In this document: positions 36,801 to 49,971 of the stretch, piece after piece
Position numbering within the stretch: the first letter of the stretch is position 1
Layout of the letters: each line of letters opens with the position of its first letter
Origin: Ilex aquifolium
Taxonomy: Eukaryota > Streptophyta > Magnoliopsida > Aquifoliales > Aquifoliaceae
NCBI GenBank assembly: GCA_951799425.1
Contig: OX637407.1
Coordinates: 26,471,691 to 26,535,690 of the forward strand
Direction: 5' to 3'
DNA: 64,000 nt
Notes under the pieces: generated by a model
The model's input: only the letters and a program-made list of their open reading frames with translations
Databases searched by the model: none
What the model was told of the DNA's origin: nothing
Translations under genes and position numbers: made by a program

Positions 36801-36982
36801 GAGGAAAGCTCACAGGTATAGAAGGAATGAAGACAAAGGTCATAGTATGGGTTAAAGTCACCAATGTGGCTGTGGAGGGTTATAAATCTGATAAGGTCTG
36901 GTTCACAGCTGGGGTGAAGAAATCAAGGCCAAAGGATGTATATGACATGCCTCGCGATGCCATTAGAGTACAAGAATTTTAA
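33835..36982 (+). CDS. DUF538 family protein
   Basis: Exons 33835-33936, 34917-34971 and 36603-36982 join with matching phases (0, then 1) to give 178 residues, usual for the family. Seen: MEKALVKVGSLKAGSYWISK start, a charged helix (TFSNTVEEKAKWIFNKLKG), then the DUF538 domain from about residue 55: LPDLLREYNLPPGLFPQNIT, TVYLPSACEVSF, YAPRVKAILMRGKLTGIEGM and the ending RDAIRVQEF. There is no signal peptide. Known: DUF538 proteins form a beta-barrel fold; some affect trichomes or stress responses, and the biochemical role is unsettled. Intron 1 carries a plastid-derived trnW fragment. Confidence 0.93.
34563..34633 (-). pseudogene. Plastid-type trnW(CCA) remnant
   Basis: On the minus strand the sequence reads GCTCTTAGTTCAGTTCGGTA, AACGTGGGTCTCAAAACCC and GTAGGTTCAAATCCTACAG, matching my memory of plastid trnW. 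It lacks about six bases after the anticodon arm and one C near the anticodon, and the acceptor stem is altered, so it should not fold as a working tRNA. It lies in intron 1 of the DUF538 gene. The source could be plastid DNA directly or a plastid tRNA carried by the mitochondrial genome. Confidence 0.75.
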
Positions 36983-37818
36983 GATCCAAATATAAGATTA
37001 TCGCGTTATGCAGGGCGAATGACCTTATTTAGTGACCAGTTTTAAACATTATAGGCCATAGTATTCCTCCCCCCCCTTTCTATCTCTCCCCCTCTTGCAA
37101 AGAGGGAAAAAAACATTTTCCTCTTTACACAATGAGGATGATTGTTATGCTTTTTGAATGGTTGCAATATTATGATCCCAATTGCCTGTAATGAGCATTT
37201 AAATCTGTGAACTGTCTGGTTATGTAATCTAGCAGTCACTTGTGACCTGTAATGACTTTGCCCAACTGCATGTGATATTGTTCGATTTGATTTACACCAT
37301 GGTTTTATAATGCATAATAGTAATTGAGACACAGTATTTACGAATATAGTGCCACAACCTTCTCTAACCAGACAATGTGGGGGCAGGCCTATGGATCGAA
37401 CACCTCATCAATCTCCTTATTTCAACCCTTCTGGCTATCACTGATTATCTTCCTTTCTGGACAGATTAGGATGTGGGAGTGCCATTGAAACAGTGTAACA
37501 TTTAAGAAAATAATGCTTGTATGACATGTTGTTCATCATATATGTCATTTATCATCAATAATTAGTCAACATTGATCCCTGTTTAGTTGTGCTAAATGCC
37601 AACTGTTACAACAATTTGGGCTTAAGGTTCCTTCCTAAATTTCCTCCCTTTCGATCGAGGAAAGTAACAAGAAAATTTCAAAGAAAAAAGCTATTATGAA
37701 TCCCAAAAATGACCAAAAGAATTACTGATATAAGATGAGTGGCTTTGTTCTCATCATATGGTCGTATTCCTCGCTGCAGCCAGTTTATTTGCTGTCAAAA
37801 TTTCTGTCTACCTCACAT
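36983..37818. other. Shared 3' region of two converging genes
   Basis: The DUF538 and RRG genes converge here. No other gene is visible. A CT-rich stretch near 37070-37095 lies in the probable DUF538 3'UTR. Confidence 0.4.
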
Positions 37819-40800
37819 TCACGTTGCCGTAGATCCTCGAACAATCTCGTATATTGAAATAGCATTCTCAATGGTCAACAAGACTATAATGCACCATTCC
37901 AATAGATCTGACTTTCGGTTTTGGAGGACTTCCTGAAGAAAATGAATGTTGTGCTGCAAAAAAAGAAACTCCCAGTTACACTCCTCTAGTTCTAATAACC
38001 TTAATAACATAATATAAGCATCAACATTTTGATTCGTAGTTTCGTAAAACCCAAGTAGTCCCACAAACATGTTACTGGTTTCTACCTCGTTACAACATGA
38101 CAATCTCTGAAAACCCACCCAATTCCAACTTTTTCTCTCAACAATATCTACATTCTAACCATCATCACCACTGCAATTACCAGCATACTCGTGAATTTGG
38201 GTTATATAAACATATAGACGTATGTATATATGATGCAAATGAGAATAAAGATCAGTTTGATCGGTGGTAGAGAATTAGTGAATAATAAAGATACGTGATT
38301 CATTTACTTTTGGATTTGATTGGCTTAACATGTAATCAAACTGGTGGTGGTGGCTGGTGGGTGAGTGGTGGTATTTGATTGCAAGAGTGCAAGAGAGAGA
38401 CAGAGAGAAGGGGGTGTGGGGATGAAAATATTGGTCAAGGATATGCTCGAGGGTGATTATGATGGGTTTTATGGTTGGGATAAAGCGGTTGTATTAGCGA
38501 TGGTGGTGGTTTTACTTGTATGTGGTGGTGATGGCTTTTCTCCCCTCTTAAAAGAGGGAAAGGGTATGCAATATGGAAGTGAGGAGTCTTTTGATGACAG
38601 TGGCGGTCATGTCCACGAGAAGGTGGTAGTTGGTGGGTGAGTGGTTAAGGAAGGAATAAGAAAAGGAAAAATAAAAACTGATAGATGTCCTTTAAGCCAT
38701 CAACACTGAGGTGATGCTGTTATTTTTTAAGCACAAGGGGTTTAATGGCCATATGCCTAAACCATAGGGGAGTACAATGAAATTATTATCTTCCAGTCAT
38801 TGCCTAGACTTCCTCACCGAATCATTGATTCAACCCTCGTCCCTCTTGTAGCTCTAAATTATGCCGCGCTACCATTTAAGATTTTGGAGTAAATGAGTTT
38901 GAATGTTAAACAGGAATCAACTGCAAGATTCATAATAGGAAAGACTGAAGAGACAGAAGTACCTCCACAAACTTCAGTTTGAAATCAAGGTTTCCAAAAC
39001 GTTGCGTGACCTCGTATTCCTCCCGCAGGTACTCAAGTATCTGAGCATATTTAGCATCTCTCCAAGCAATTTCTGATCTGAACAATTTAGAGCATGACAA
39101 ATTTGAGAACCTTCAGGTAGTATATAGTTGCTTAAGTGGAAAAATATGGTAAAAAGATCATCATAATTAAAACTAACATAAATATAAATTTTGGGTCATC
39201 ACTGTCTAACCAACTAGTAAGACTAGGCAACGTCTTCCATTACACATAAGAAGGCGTTCAAGACTGACCAAAAACTAATAACCATGACTCTGAACAGCCT
39301 CCAAAATATTTTACCAGCTTAGCCAACTGATGGTATCAACATAATGGGCAAATTATTTTCTTTAGCCCTTCTGGCAGATTGTAGCTCCTCTCGTTTTTTC
39401 CACTTCTATATACCAAAACACTAATCTCTCATATAAGAAAATGATGGTTGCAATTTATAACTTTCAAACCTCAAAAATCCAACTTTATCCCTTGAGGTGA
39501 ACTTTGGATTAACCAACACCTCTCTCTAGCCTTTATTCAAGATATGAATCATCTAGAGGTTCTTCAGTTTGAAATGATAAATCATAAAAACAAGCATATA
39601 TACACCATCCTATAGTAGACAATGTGCCTAGAGAATTCCTCCACATCTTGGAATATCATGCACAGGGAAAGCACTTGCATCTATAGAGATATTACCTGTC
39701 GAAAAGACCAACTTTAAGAATCACATCAGCTAGATTTGAATTAGCCTTCCCAACAAGTTGAAAGAGCTTCTTCCTATCCATCGTGAAAGTACCACTTTTC
39801 TCCATTCCACGATTTATGTCTGTGAACTCTTCAACCATTCCATCAACCTAAAAATGGGTGAGAGATTAATGTCTTATCCATATAAAAATTTAATTTATAG
39901 CAGAACTAATATGTCAAATAGCATACTTTTTCAAGCAATAAAGGTTATATGCAGAGGCAACGCAGGCAATACACATCCTCAATACTTATGTTAAATTGGT
40001 TCAAGCATTAAAAAAAAATCTGGAATCCATCACACAGCTGCCTCAAAACAAACCTAAGTCTTTTTTATCCACTAAATAGCTCACATTAGATGCACAACAA
40101 TTTCTCAGATACCTTATATGACATTACCTGTGACACAAAATGATCCAGAGCAATACTCTGGCCAAGCACGCTACCAATAATACGGATACTGTCAATGTCC
40201 AGATTTTTCAGGACAATAAAGTCTGGCCCTCCTTGCATGTCCTCAGCCAACAGTGGTTTCTCTTTTACTGCATAATCTGTTTACAAAAGGATGCATGGTA
40301 AGTATAACGGATAATTTCCAAATATGCAAGTAGAAGCAACAGAAGAATGTATTAGAATGGGATGTTCATCAGGGACCCATATAACAAAATATGCAACATC
40401 AGCAGATATTTTTTCGATAAGAAACAATTATTTTATTAATAATAATAATAGTGAGAAAAATGATACAAAAACCCTTCAAATGTTGACAAGTTGTTCAACC
40501 CATTGAAGAATAAAAGCAGAGTCAAAACAAAGCAAAAGTTAATCAATGAATCCAAATTACAGTCACATGATGCTTTCCAATTCGCCATAATGTAGCGGAG
40601 TATTATCAAATTCCTTAGTCACCGATGCCCTAAAAGAAGCCAATAAATGAATCTAATCCCATAACCACTCAAACTCCTCCCACTTTTTATCAAAGATTCT
40701 TGCATTCCTCTCCTTCCATACAACTCAAATAGCACTTTTCAAATTCAAGAACTCATCCAATCTAACGCAAGGCTCTCCAAGCCTTCTTTTGAATTCCCAT

Positions 40801-43725
40801 CCAAAATGTGCAAATTTCTATTTTTCGGTAGTTAAGAGAGACGGAGATGAATACTCTATCTCATCTCTAACTCATTTCTTTTCTGACCTTGAAAAAAAAA
40901 ATAGCAAGTTCTATGTATAAGTTTTCTCGATGCTTTCTAATTCACAAGAATAGAAGTCTTTCTTTTCTTGAGTTGCATATTTCTGCAACAGGATAAAGGA
41001 AACCCATTGGCATGGAAGAAAAGGAGTCTTCTAAATTGTTTGGATATTATGATATTCAATCCATGCTCCTCAACCCAAACAACTCATCTTCACTAACAAA
41101 CTACTAGTAACAAAAAAGTCACAATGCTAAAGGGTCTTTCCTTTTCTATTTCCTCCCAACCCATTAAAATCTAAACAAAATATAGCTGACATTGATCTCG
41201 GAGCCACCTAACAAAGGCCAACAAAGTCAAATAATTTGTTTGAAAGAGATAGAGCCATAGGATAGTGTAAGAACAGATGATCAACACTCTCACATTCCCC
41301 TTTACGCCTCACACACCATTGTGGTGAAAAACAGTCACGCAATAAGTGGAAAACTACGTAAATGTAGTTGATCACAAAAGTTTGAAGTGATGAAATAAGT
41401 GGACCTATATGGGTTCAACTCTTGTCATCTATCCTCACATCTCCCAAGAGAAAAACATAATAACATGCACTAGTAGGGGTGACAACATAGATCATATTGA
41501 GGTAGTATTTTTCCTACAAAAAATATGTTGTACTACACCTTGACAGGGCATTTTCTAATTGATTTTCCTTTGACCATAATGAACTGAATTACAAGGGAGA
41601 TATCTTATTAATATCAAATGGGCAGTTAGAATAAATGTGCCTACAATTAGCATACCAGGTCTTCTCTCTGTCTCTCTCTTTCTCACACACACACACACAA
41701 AAGATTGACTTGGCTCTCAACTAAGCATTTTAACTTTCTCAGCAAGAAGCCTAACCCAACACATACTGCACACACGCCTTGACATATGAAACACATATAA
41801 ATACAGATTAAAGGGGCATAATGAAGTCAAACTTATTGTTAGTAGACCTTCAAAAAAGAATAAGATTCAAAAGAACGAACCATCTTTCTTCATTTCTGAG
41901 AGCAATCCAGAAGAGTGCCTTCTAACAATTTGCAGGTACGATTCAACTTCATGATCCTCCATGTTGAACAAGACAGCTGATCCATACTGGAATACAACCA
42001 TGTAACGATGGCAGCTTGGATTCTCTTCAACTCTGATACCCTGAAATCAAAGGTTCCATTTGATCAAAAGGCCTACTGAATTGACACATTTAGTGACCAA
42101 ATAATAACAAAAAAACCATTATAACATTCCAATGCAAAATAAAAACTCTTTCGTAATCTGATTGAAACTAGGGTCTTAACCCAAGCACAATATCTTTTTT
42201 TCCTTCTTCCAAAACCACCTAGTGAAGATCCTCAATGATTTGTAGCACACGCCCAAACTTCAATCCAAAAATCTACATAACTTCTACCCAACTGACCCAG
42301 TATCTCCACTATGTCATTTTAAAGTCACAAAAGCATTCCAAAAAGCAATATTAACAGTACCATGCGGCAGGTAAGAAGAAAATAGAAAGAACTGGGAAGA
42401 AACAGGATAAAAGATGATGTTTTTATTATTGAATTTTCTTACTGTAGTTTCTGAAGGGAAATTGAAAAATCTGAGAGCAATATAGTTTGATGAGCGAGAG
42501 ACAGGAAGAACATTGCTTGAATTCTCAGCTTGCATGCTCTTCAAATCAATACTGCCAAAACCGAATTGCAAAAACCAAAACATAAAGAACAAAAAACAGC
42601 AATAGAGAAAGATGAGAGTGAAGGCGTGAATCCTAAAATGTAGAACAAGCAGAGAAGATCACGTGCTAGTACTGTATTAAAAAGTACAGTTGCTACCCAG
42701 ACACCATCATGTAAATTGGGAACTTGTGAAAAACAAACGCCTACAAGACTGCACTATCGGAATGTATGCCCAATATCATACAATATATGGAACAATAAAA
42801 TTTTGCTTCTAAGTGAACATGTTGTTTGTCATTTATCAAGCTAGAAGTCAGCAATTTGAAAAAAAATTCTTTGATGGGGCCAAGAACTGGTCACACAGCT
42901 GTGTGACCATTTTAGGAATAACTAAATAAAGCTGCTTAATTGTTAGTGACATTGGTTGTGCTGCATATCCAGCTATTAACGGTTGCTAACCGCGCATCAG
43001 GGCCAAAGATCCATTTTAAAAGGTCATTGACTTAATGTTAAAACTCCTCATTTTCACGGGAACACTGATTATACATCTCAGATTTCATGCAACCAAAAGG
43101 ACAGCAAACGGTATACTGCTTATATCATTAGTAATCACAAAACAAAAGCATATACTCTACAATCCCAGGAAGTATCGGTTGCAATTCACATCAACATTGC
43201 CACCAAATTAAGCAAACATACAGGAATCCCACAACAATAGCATAAATGCATAATAGCTACTCATACAAAATCACAACCAACACAAACCAACCCCACATAC
43301 CCTTTTTTTCTTTGAACAGGAAACAATCCCACATACCATGATACCAAAAAACCCAACCTTTAAATGCAGTTTACATGTATGCCAGTGTATATACATATAC
43401 AAATGATTGAAAAGGATGAATAAGAGAACCTGGTGCAAAGAAAAAAAGCTTTGACTGGGATCTTTCCACTTTCCTCTTCTTCCTCGGAGTCCAAAACGGA
43501 ACTCTGAAAAAAATCATTGGCATTGAGATCGAATTCATTGTCATAGACTGGGGATGGAGATGGGAGTGCAGAGAATGCCCTGAAACTACAAAATCTAGTT
43601 GTGGGTATTAAAGCAGGTGAAAGATTAATGGCTTTGAGAGGCCGAAAACCGTTAGGATTCGGGTTAATGCATTTAGAGATGGAGGCGAAGCGTAAAAGGA
43701 GAGGAGAAGCTCTCCATCTCCCCAT
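37819..43725 (-). CDS. RRG: DUF155/RMD1-family mitochondrial protein, RETARDED ROOT GROWTH type
   Basis: Seven minus-strand exons: 43725-43430, 42551-42443, 42040-41881, 40276-40128, 39847-39696, 39077-38963, 37953-37819. All junctions are GT-AG and in phase, giving 371 residues. Seen: an Arg/Ser-rich, acid-poor N-terminus (MGRWRASPLLLRFASISK) that fits a mitochondrial presequence; the DUF155 domain with YMVVFQYGSAVLFNM, PDFIVLKNLD, IGSVLGQSIALDHFVSQ, FTMDRKKLFQLVGKANSN and SEIAWRDAKYAQILEYLREE; a C-terminal membrane helix at about 344-362 after NRKSDLLEW. Known: Arabidopsis RRG is a mitochondrial protein needed for normal root meristem growth. The length and the MGxWRA start agree with RRG as I recall it; RRL is the alternative. 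The intron between exons 3 and 4 holds a LINE remnant. Confidence 0.92.
40405..41400 (-). mobile_element. LINE remnant in an RRG intron
   Basis: On the minus strand, around 41290-41330, the sequence encodes PQWCVRRKGECESVDHLFLH, the Cys/His region after plant LINE reverse transcriptases. The downstream part becomes A/T-rich with an ATTATTATTATTAATAAAAT tail near 40430-40450. Frames are broken. Confidence 0.6.
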
Positions 43726-45569
43726 TCACCGTACTCTTCTCTTCTTGATTGGGTTTTGTTTGGCTGTCTATTTTTATTCAGATTTGTTTTGTTCCCAGCC
43801 AATTGATTGACTTGTTCAAGTCTCTGGTTGTGATGGCCTGCTGGGGAGATGGGTCGCAACCCACCTTCTTGTCGGTGCAGAGGGTTTGGGAAAGGAAGCT
43901 ATGTTCATGGAAGCAATTCTTCGTGGTGTAGGTTAGCCATTGAAAAGGACAAAAACATGGTAAAAGACGAGGAACTCACGAAGGTGTTAATATCGTATTA
44001 TCGTTAGGGGTGCAACTCGGGCCGGTTAGACAGTCGACCCTAGTTCAACCGTAGGTATATAATTCTCAACTCTAACTCTAACTCTAACCCTAACCCTACC
44101 TCGAGTTGAGGAACTCAATCCGAGCCTTGTCCGAGTTTAATTCGGGTTCACTGTAAGAGAGACAGAGAGAGGGGGAGAATAATTACAAATTCATAAAACA
44201 ATCCATATATTTCATTTATAACAGTGCACGATTATTGATCATCTGCTTTCACACCAAAAAACTAGTGATCTCAAAGCACAATCCCAGAAAACATAAAAAT
44301 TAGACCCATAAAAACATTAAACTTAAAACATCAAACTATCACCACTAATCATGCATAACGCATAACAGAGTAGCAAGCAACAAGAAACAGAAGACGATGG
44401 AGTAAAAATGAAAAAAAGTGCTAATGATTTATATATATATAATTATTTTTTAATTTGTCGGGTTCGGGTTGAAATCGGATTGCCGATGCCTCAACCCGAG
44501 CCCCGCCCAAATTGAATTCGGGTTGAGATTTTTTGACCCAAGCCCAACCCAAGTATTAAAAACCTTAGCCCAAGCCCTAAATTTTTCGAGTTGGACTCAG
44601 GTTAAAAATCGGGTTGCCCAACCCAAGTTGCACCCCTAATTATCGTTTACCCAGAAATACACAGAAACACTGTGTGGGTTTTCTTTTTTTCACAGAGTGG
44701 AAAGGAAGGAGAGAGAAAGGAAAATAATTTCTTGACAATAAAGTTAAGTAGCTTCCCCTCTTTTATTATTTACACTTGATTCCCTTCTTTATTATTATTT
44801 TCCACTTTTACCAAGCACACTTACTAGTTTTTTTTTTTTTTTTTTAAATGTGGGAATTGTTGGAAAGTATAAACTCCGTCCTTAATTTGCCAATAAGCCC
44901 AAGACGTGAGGTTCAAATTATTTTTTTTTTAAATGATATTATTACTCTTTGTATCTTGCACTTTGTCTAACCAAGAGTCATTGTCTTTCTCATGGGTAAA
45001 TCCTGCTCTTCTTCTATAAAAATTTACCACCACCCAACACTCCTTCACACTGACAGTGAATTAAAGACAATGAATTCCACGACAATGAACTCAATGAGAG
45101 TAAACTCAGATTTGATTTGTTAGAATTCGACTCGAGCTCGTAAAATTCAGTTCGTTTATATATAAAATAATTGAGTTACTCAGACTTGAATCTTTTTTAA
45201 AACGAGTCAAATTTGAATAATTTTTTAGATTTATATAACAAAACGAGATTGACATACTCAACTAGAACGAGCACATAAAAATCGATTCGATTAGGAGCCC
45301 TAAGTCACCAGTTGGGCCCAAGTTGAATAGAGAGCTAATTTACTTGGTAATTGTAAAATGGGCCGCATAAATTGGTCTCCATTCCAACTACCCAAAAACC
45401 CAAATATGCGTTGGATAGAATCTTGAGACGACGTCGTTGGAAGCACCAGTCGTACTGCTGCTGTCGCTGTCAACCACCTGAAAGTCCCAGCAACAAACCT
45501 AACTCACAGCTGTGAGAGTAAAAATCAAGTGATCGAAACCCTAGTTTGAGAGAAGATAGAGAACCAAAA
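43726..45569. promoter_or_regulatory. Shared upstream region of RRG and MINE1
   Basis: The two genes are head to head, so this 1.84 kb should carry both promoters. A telo-box-like AAACCCTAG lies about 30 bases before the MINE1 ATG. A 634-bp hAT MITE occupies 44005-44638. No other gene was recognised. Confidence 0.5.
44005..44638. mobile_element. hAT MITE in the RRG-MINE1 promoter region
   Basis: Termini TAGGGGTGCAACTCGGG and CCCAAGTTGCACCCCTA are inverted and the 8 bases ATTATCGT are repeated exactly on both sides (43997-44004 and 44639-44646). 634 bp, no transposase. It contains a short telomere-like TCTAACTCTAACCCTAACCC run near 44070-44095. Confidence 0.92.
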
Positions 45570-47890
45570 ATGGCGATTTCTGGAGATTTCAGAGTCTCTG
45601 CTATGTTGGTTCCTTATCCTATGAACCCTCTTCGAAGCTTTTCGCCTCCTTCCAAGGTTCAAACTCTTCCCCATTTTTAGTTTTCTAGTTCTCATTTTCA
45701 TAACCTATAATCACTATATCTGGGTTTCTTCATGTTATTATTCTAAGTTTTAAGGTCTGGGTTTCTCTTGATTTGGTTTATTAGTCGCTAATCTGCGTGT
45801 TTCTGTTCATATGTATTAGTCAAAGCTATGAACTTTGGTAAATAGATCGTTATAGACTTAGGTAAATCCTATTCGTGTTTCATTTCGCGCAATTTGTGTT
45901 GTTTTTATGTGGTGCTGGTGGGGGGGGGGGGGGGGGGGGGTAGGCTGTGAACTCCATTATGTTAATGTCAGTATGTGTCTTTCTTGTTCATGATTTCTCT
46001 TCTTGTCGGGTTCGTAGGCTTGAAATCGAAGATGGTATCTTCACACGAATAAACTGGGATTTTTAGATGATTATTATTGGTGCAAATGTGATACGTGCAT
46101 GATCCTTGTACGAATTCAGATGTTAGTTTTGAGAATGTTGAATTTAGTGTTGTGGTAATTGTTACAATTTTATTGTAACTAGAGTTCAAATGATTGAATT
46201 CCTTATCTTTTTGTTTTTTTGTTTTGACTTCGGGAGTCATTTGAATGTTTGTGTGATAAATGAGACTGTACAATATCTTGGAAGCTATGGGAAGTTATCC
46301 AGTTCAGTAGGTTTAGATGTCGAGGCTTCCCCCACTGATTTGGGAATTAAATTTGATTTTTTTGGTGAATCTTCTACATGTATGAAAATGTGACTTCGAT
46401 TTGTGATTGCTTACTCATTGAACCTTGTTATAGTCGGTAATAAAATGCTTTGTGAATTGGTCATCTTCCACTGTTTCCCGGCAGAAAGGAAAAACAAAAG
46501 TAAAGGAAATCATTTCTCTTGTTTGGTGGCCATAGAAAGTAAAGAGGGAAGATATTATATGAGGAGAAGGGAAGAATAACTCTCACTTCCTCTCATACTG
46601 AACTCTATTTATGTGATTCACAAATTTTTCGATTCCATGATTTCCTACACATAGTCATGCTAAGTAGAATATGGTCGAACTGGATGTAATATCATTTTGC
46701 CTATGCTTGTTGTCACCGGTTTGTTCTTGTTTCCGCTTATTTTTTAAAATTGTTGTGTTTGGTTTTTTGAGCTTTTATATGTCTTTTAAGTGTGAGTAAA
46801 GGAGATAGGTTTATTGAATATGGGGTGTCTAGTGATGTAACATGGTATGATGATATATTCAATTCAAATGGTTTTTATGGCTCATTTATCTTCCCTTTTT
46901 AGCAATTGACATCTCATTTATGTTTGCCAGGTCTACCACTGTCTGGATTTTTAATTTGTAGTTGCCATCAATATGTCCCCTTTTCCCTTCTGCCCATGGA
47001 AGTGGGCTCTTTTGTTATTTAATTTTCACCTACTTGCCACTCCATGCAGCCGATTTCCTAAGAAGAGATGATATATATTATATACTTATGTTCACGTTGC
47101 ATAGACACTGACAGAATAGCTTAGAATACTGAAATATTTTATTCTCCTACACACACCCACTACACTCATGCAGATTACTCACCAACATGTGTACTATATG
47201 TTCAGATGTTTTGTCAAAACAAAAGTTAGAGAGTCTAACTTGTATTGGTTATACATCATCTAAGTATGAGGGTTTTGTGCTACATTACAGTTGGATTATA
47301 TTCTTTCCCTTAATGGAGGATCCAGTGGTTCCGATGTCATGCCCAAATGGTCCCGTGCAGTATTGGATAGCAATAGCATGCGCTGCCATTCTAAACGACC
47401 TCTTGGGATCACTGCAGCATACAAGCTGTCCACAAATTCCATTAGCCAGGAAGCTGAGAGCTTCCTTCTTGATGCCATTAAAATGAGCTTCTTTGAGCGT
47501 TTGAACTTGGCTTGGAAGATAATGTTCCCGTCACCTACTTCAAGAAGGAACTCAAATGCAAAGATTGCCAAGCAACGGTTGAAGATGATTCTCTTTTCAG
47601 ACCGATGTGCCGTTAGTGATGAGGCAAAACAGAAGATAGTGAGCAACATCGTGAGAGCCCTATCGGATTTTGTGGAGATAGAATCGCAAGATAAAGTTCA
47701 ACTGAGTGTCTCTACAGATCCAGGTCTCGGGACTGTTTACTCTGTCACAGTGCCTGTGCGGCGGGTGAGACCAGAATATCAGGATGAGGATGAATTTGGA
47801 ACAATAACAAATATTGAATACAAAGATACTGGGGAAAGTTCTGGTTCTGTTGATGTCACGTTTGATTTCTATGTTTCCGACGGAATGTGA
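45570..47890 (+). CDS. MINE1: Plastid division-site factor MinE
   Basis: Exons 45570-45656 and 47291-47890 join in phase 0 to give 228 residues. Seen: a Ser-rich N-terminus fitting a plastid transit peptide; the MinE core from about residue 87, with FFERLNLAWKIMFPS (the MinD-binding helix), NAKIAKQRLKMILFSDRC, DEAKQKIVSNIVRALSDFVE and VQLSVSTDPGLGTVYSVTVP; a plant-specific C-terminal tail with RPEYQDEDEFGTITNIEY. Known: MinE acts with MinD and ARC3/MCD1 to keep the FtsZ ring at mid-chloroplast. The first ATG of the exon is used, and TTTGAGAGAAG leader sequence precedes it. The 1.6-kb intron contains a long G homopolymer near 45915-45940. Confidence 0.95.
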
Positions 47891-49971
47891 AATCAGGTTA
47901 TGCCTGAGTTTAAGCTTGAAAAGGTGATAAAAAGGAGAAAAGAGAAAAAAAAAAATTGTTTCCCTGGTAATGAGAAATTATTACCCCAGGTAATATGGAG
48001 TTCTTCTGTAAAATGTTTGGGCTTCTTACAGTTGGAATGACCTTTTAGTCTTGTATATATTTGAGATTTCTTGTCAGGTAGTTTAGATTTGCAAGTTGGA
48101 AATTTTTAATTGGAATGAGTTTTGTGGTGACATTACATCGTGCATATATCGTGCTATTGTTAATTTCTGCATCGTGGGTTCAAATCTTGGCAATTTCGGG
48201 TTTAGTCCATATCTCATCTTCTGCAAGGTTATTTTATGGCATAGAGGCAGAGCTATTATTTGTGAGTTTTACTGGACAAAAGGAACTGATCTTGTGGTTA
48301 CTTGCCCTTGCCCAGCCACCTTTATCTCCTAAAAGATTAAACCTGCTGCTTTGCTTTTCAGAACTCCGAGGTCTCGATTGTTTCTGTTTTATAATTCTGG
48401 GTCGATCAGGAAAAAAAGAGGGAGGAAATGTGACACTATCTGCCTCTGTGGTTGGATTTTGATGCTATCAGACGTAGGCCATGTTCATCAACTGAAATCC
48501 TACCATTCTTGGACCTGTTTCTTTGCACTCATATCTAATGCTGCTCCTAAGTTACCTTTGGCAGTTTTTTTTTATTTTTTGGTTCAATGTTTTAAGGTGT
48601 TCGGGGCTCATTTACGTTCATCTCGATTAATTCCCTTTTCGGTTTGTTAAAAGACAGGCCATCCATGTTGGGATTAGAGTATTGATGAGAAATAATTCTT
48701 TCATGGTCTGATCTCAAGGAGTTATCAAGATTTAAATTCAAAACGTCTGAATTTATAGTTTGTCTTTCGTACCACTTGAGCTAGCCTGGGGGTTATCTTC
48801 AGTAGTCTTATATAAACATTGGCACGTGACAACCATCGACTCATTACTGAAAAATCAGCTGCATTTAGTATCCCAGTGTTTTTGCCGTTTGCTTGCATTC
48901 TTCATGGGGTTAACCGCTGTCCCAACGTTTTCCCACTACAATTGTCAACAAGCCAAGCCAGCCACAGTACACTGTTTTCATCAATCCATCCATATTTGTA
49001 AGTGGCCCAACCATAGAGATGACATTTCTCAACTTGGGCATTGTGGACGTCACTAGCAATTTTTATTGTATTTTATTTGGAAAAAAAAGATGGTCCTTAT
49101 GTAACAGCAAAGTTATTGAATTGTGATCCGAGCATCATGGGTCTCTCTGCGTTTCTCACACACTAATTTATTCTATTGACACTTGAAAGTTAGAAAAAGA
49201 ATACCAATATAAGCAAATTAACCTTTTCCTAATGGGCATCAACATGGATTGAGAACCTTTCTCTTACATTTCACTAGATCATTGTGTGTTACGAGTATAC
49301 GAGTGAGTCATTCTTTTTGAATTGATTATACCAATATTCTATGACAACCATCATTCGACTTAAATAATATAATCCTCGTTCTTTATCTTTGCGCATGATT
49401 TATCACTGAAAATTGAGTTAAATTATAATGGGGAGGATATAAATTTCATCACTTTATATTTTCTCCTATTAATGCTATGTGCACTAAATAAATGTGAGCC
49501 GTTGGATGACTATTGGGCCCACTAATCTAACAGCTCACACCTATTTAGTGCACATTACATTCCCGATTTTCTCCTACAGCCACGCAACAAGAGGAGGGCA
49601 TTTTGGTAACTTAAACCAGATTTTTGGTTTGCTATTTGGTACTTGGTAGCGGTACGCAAACACTGAGCGGGAACTTCTCAGTTCGAGTCCTCATTACTCT
49701 ATTCTACCTTCTCCCTGCTTCCATTTTGATCTCTCTGCTTCCATTTTGCTCTCTCTGCTTCCATTTTGCTATCATAGAAACTCACAGATAATCTTCGTCG
49801 TTCTCTGCAACTAATCGATCATTTGACGTGAAAATCGAACTCCAGAAACGAAAGTAGGGTTTTCCGATTTAGTCTCTGGTAAGTTGTGCTCCGATTTAGG
49901 GCTCAAATTCCAGTTAATGCACTTGGATACACGTGCTTTGATGCCTTGGCTTGGCTTTCCCTGATTTCGAT
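47891..49971. other. Spacer between MINE1 and the BUB3-like gene
   Basis: This holds the MINE1 3'UTR, a fold-back MITE at 49471-49560, and the promoter and leader of the BUB3-like gene, where TGCTTCCATTTTG is repeated three times near 49720-49770. Short frames in 48096-49056 lack motifs. Confidence 0.45.
49471..49560. mobile_element. Short fold-back MITE
   Basis: AATGCTATGTGCACTAAATA at the left pairs with TATTTAGTGCACATTACATT at the right, and GTGAGCCGTTGGAT pairs with ATCTAACAGCTCAC inside. It is a near-complete hairpin of about 90 bp, similar in style to the one at 15213. Confidence 0.65.

Noticed and set aside
38365..38640. 91-codon plus-strand frame
   Set aside because: It lies antisense inside an RRG intron, is built on GGTGGT and GAGAGA repeats and has no family motif.
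44065..44098. Interstitial telomere sequence as a fusion scar
   Set aside because: The CCCTAA-like run is short, degenerate and lies inside a hAT MITE, so it belongs to the element.
45913..45940. G-homopolymer as a functional quadruplex
   Set aside because: A long G run could fold, but runs like this also occur at 3148, 17131, 24607 and 26288 as C or G and look like simple slippage tracts or assembly-sensitive sites.
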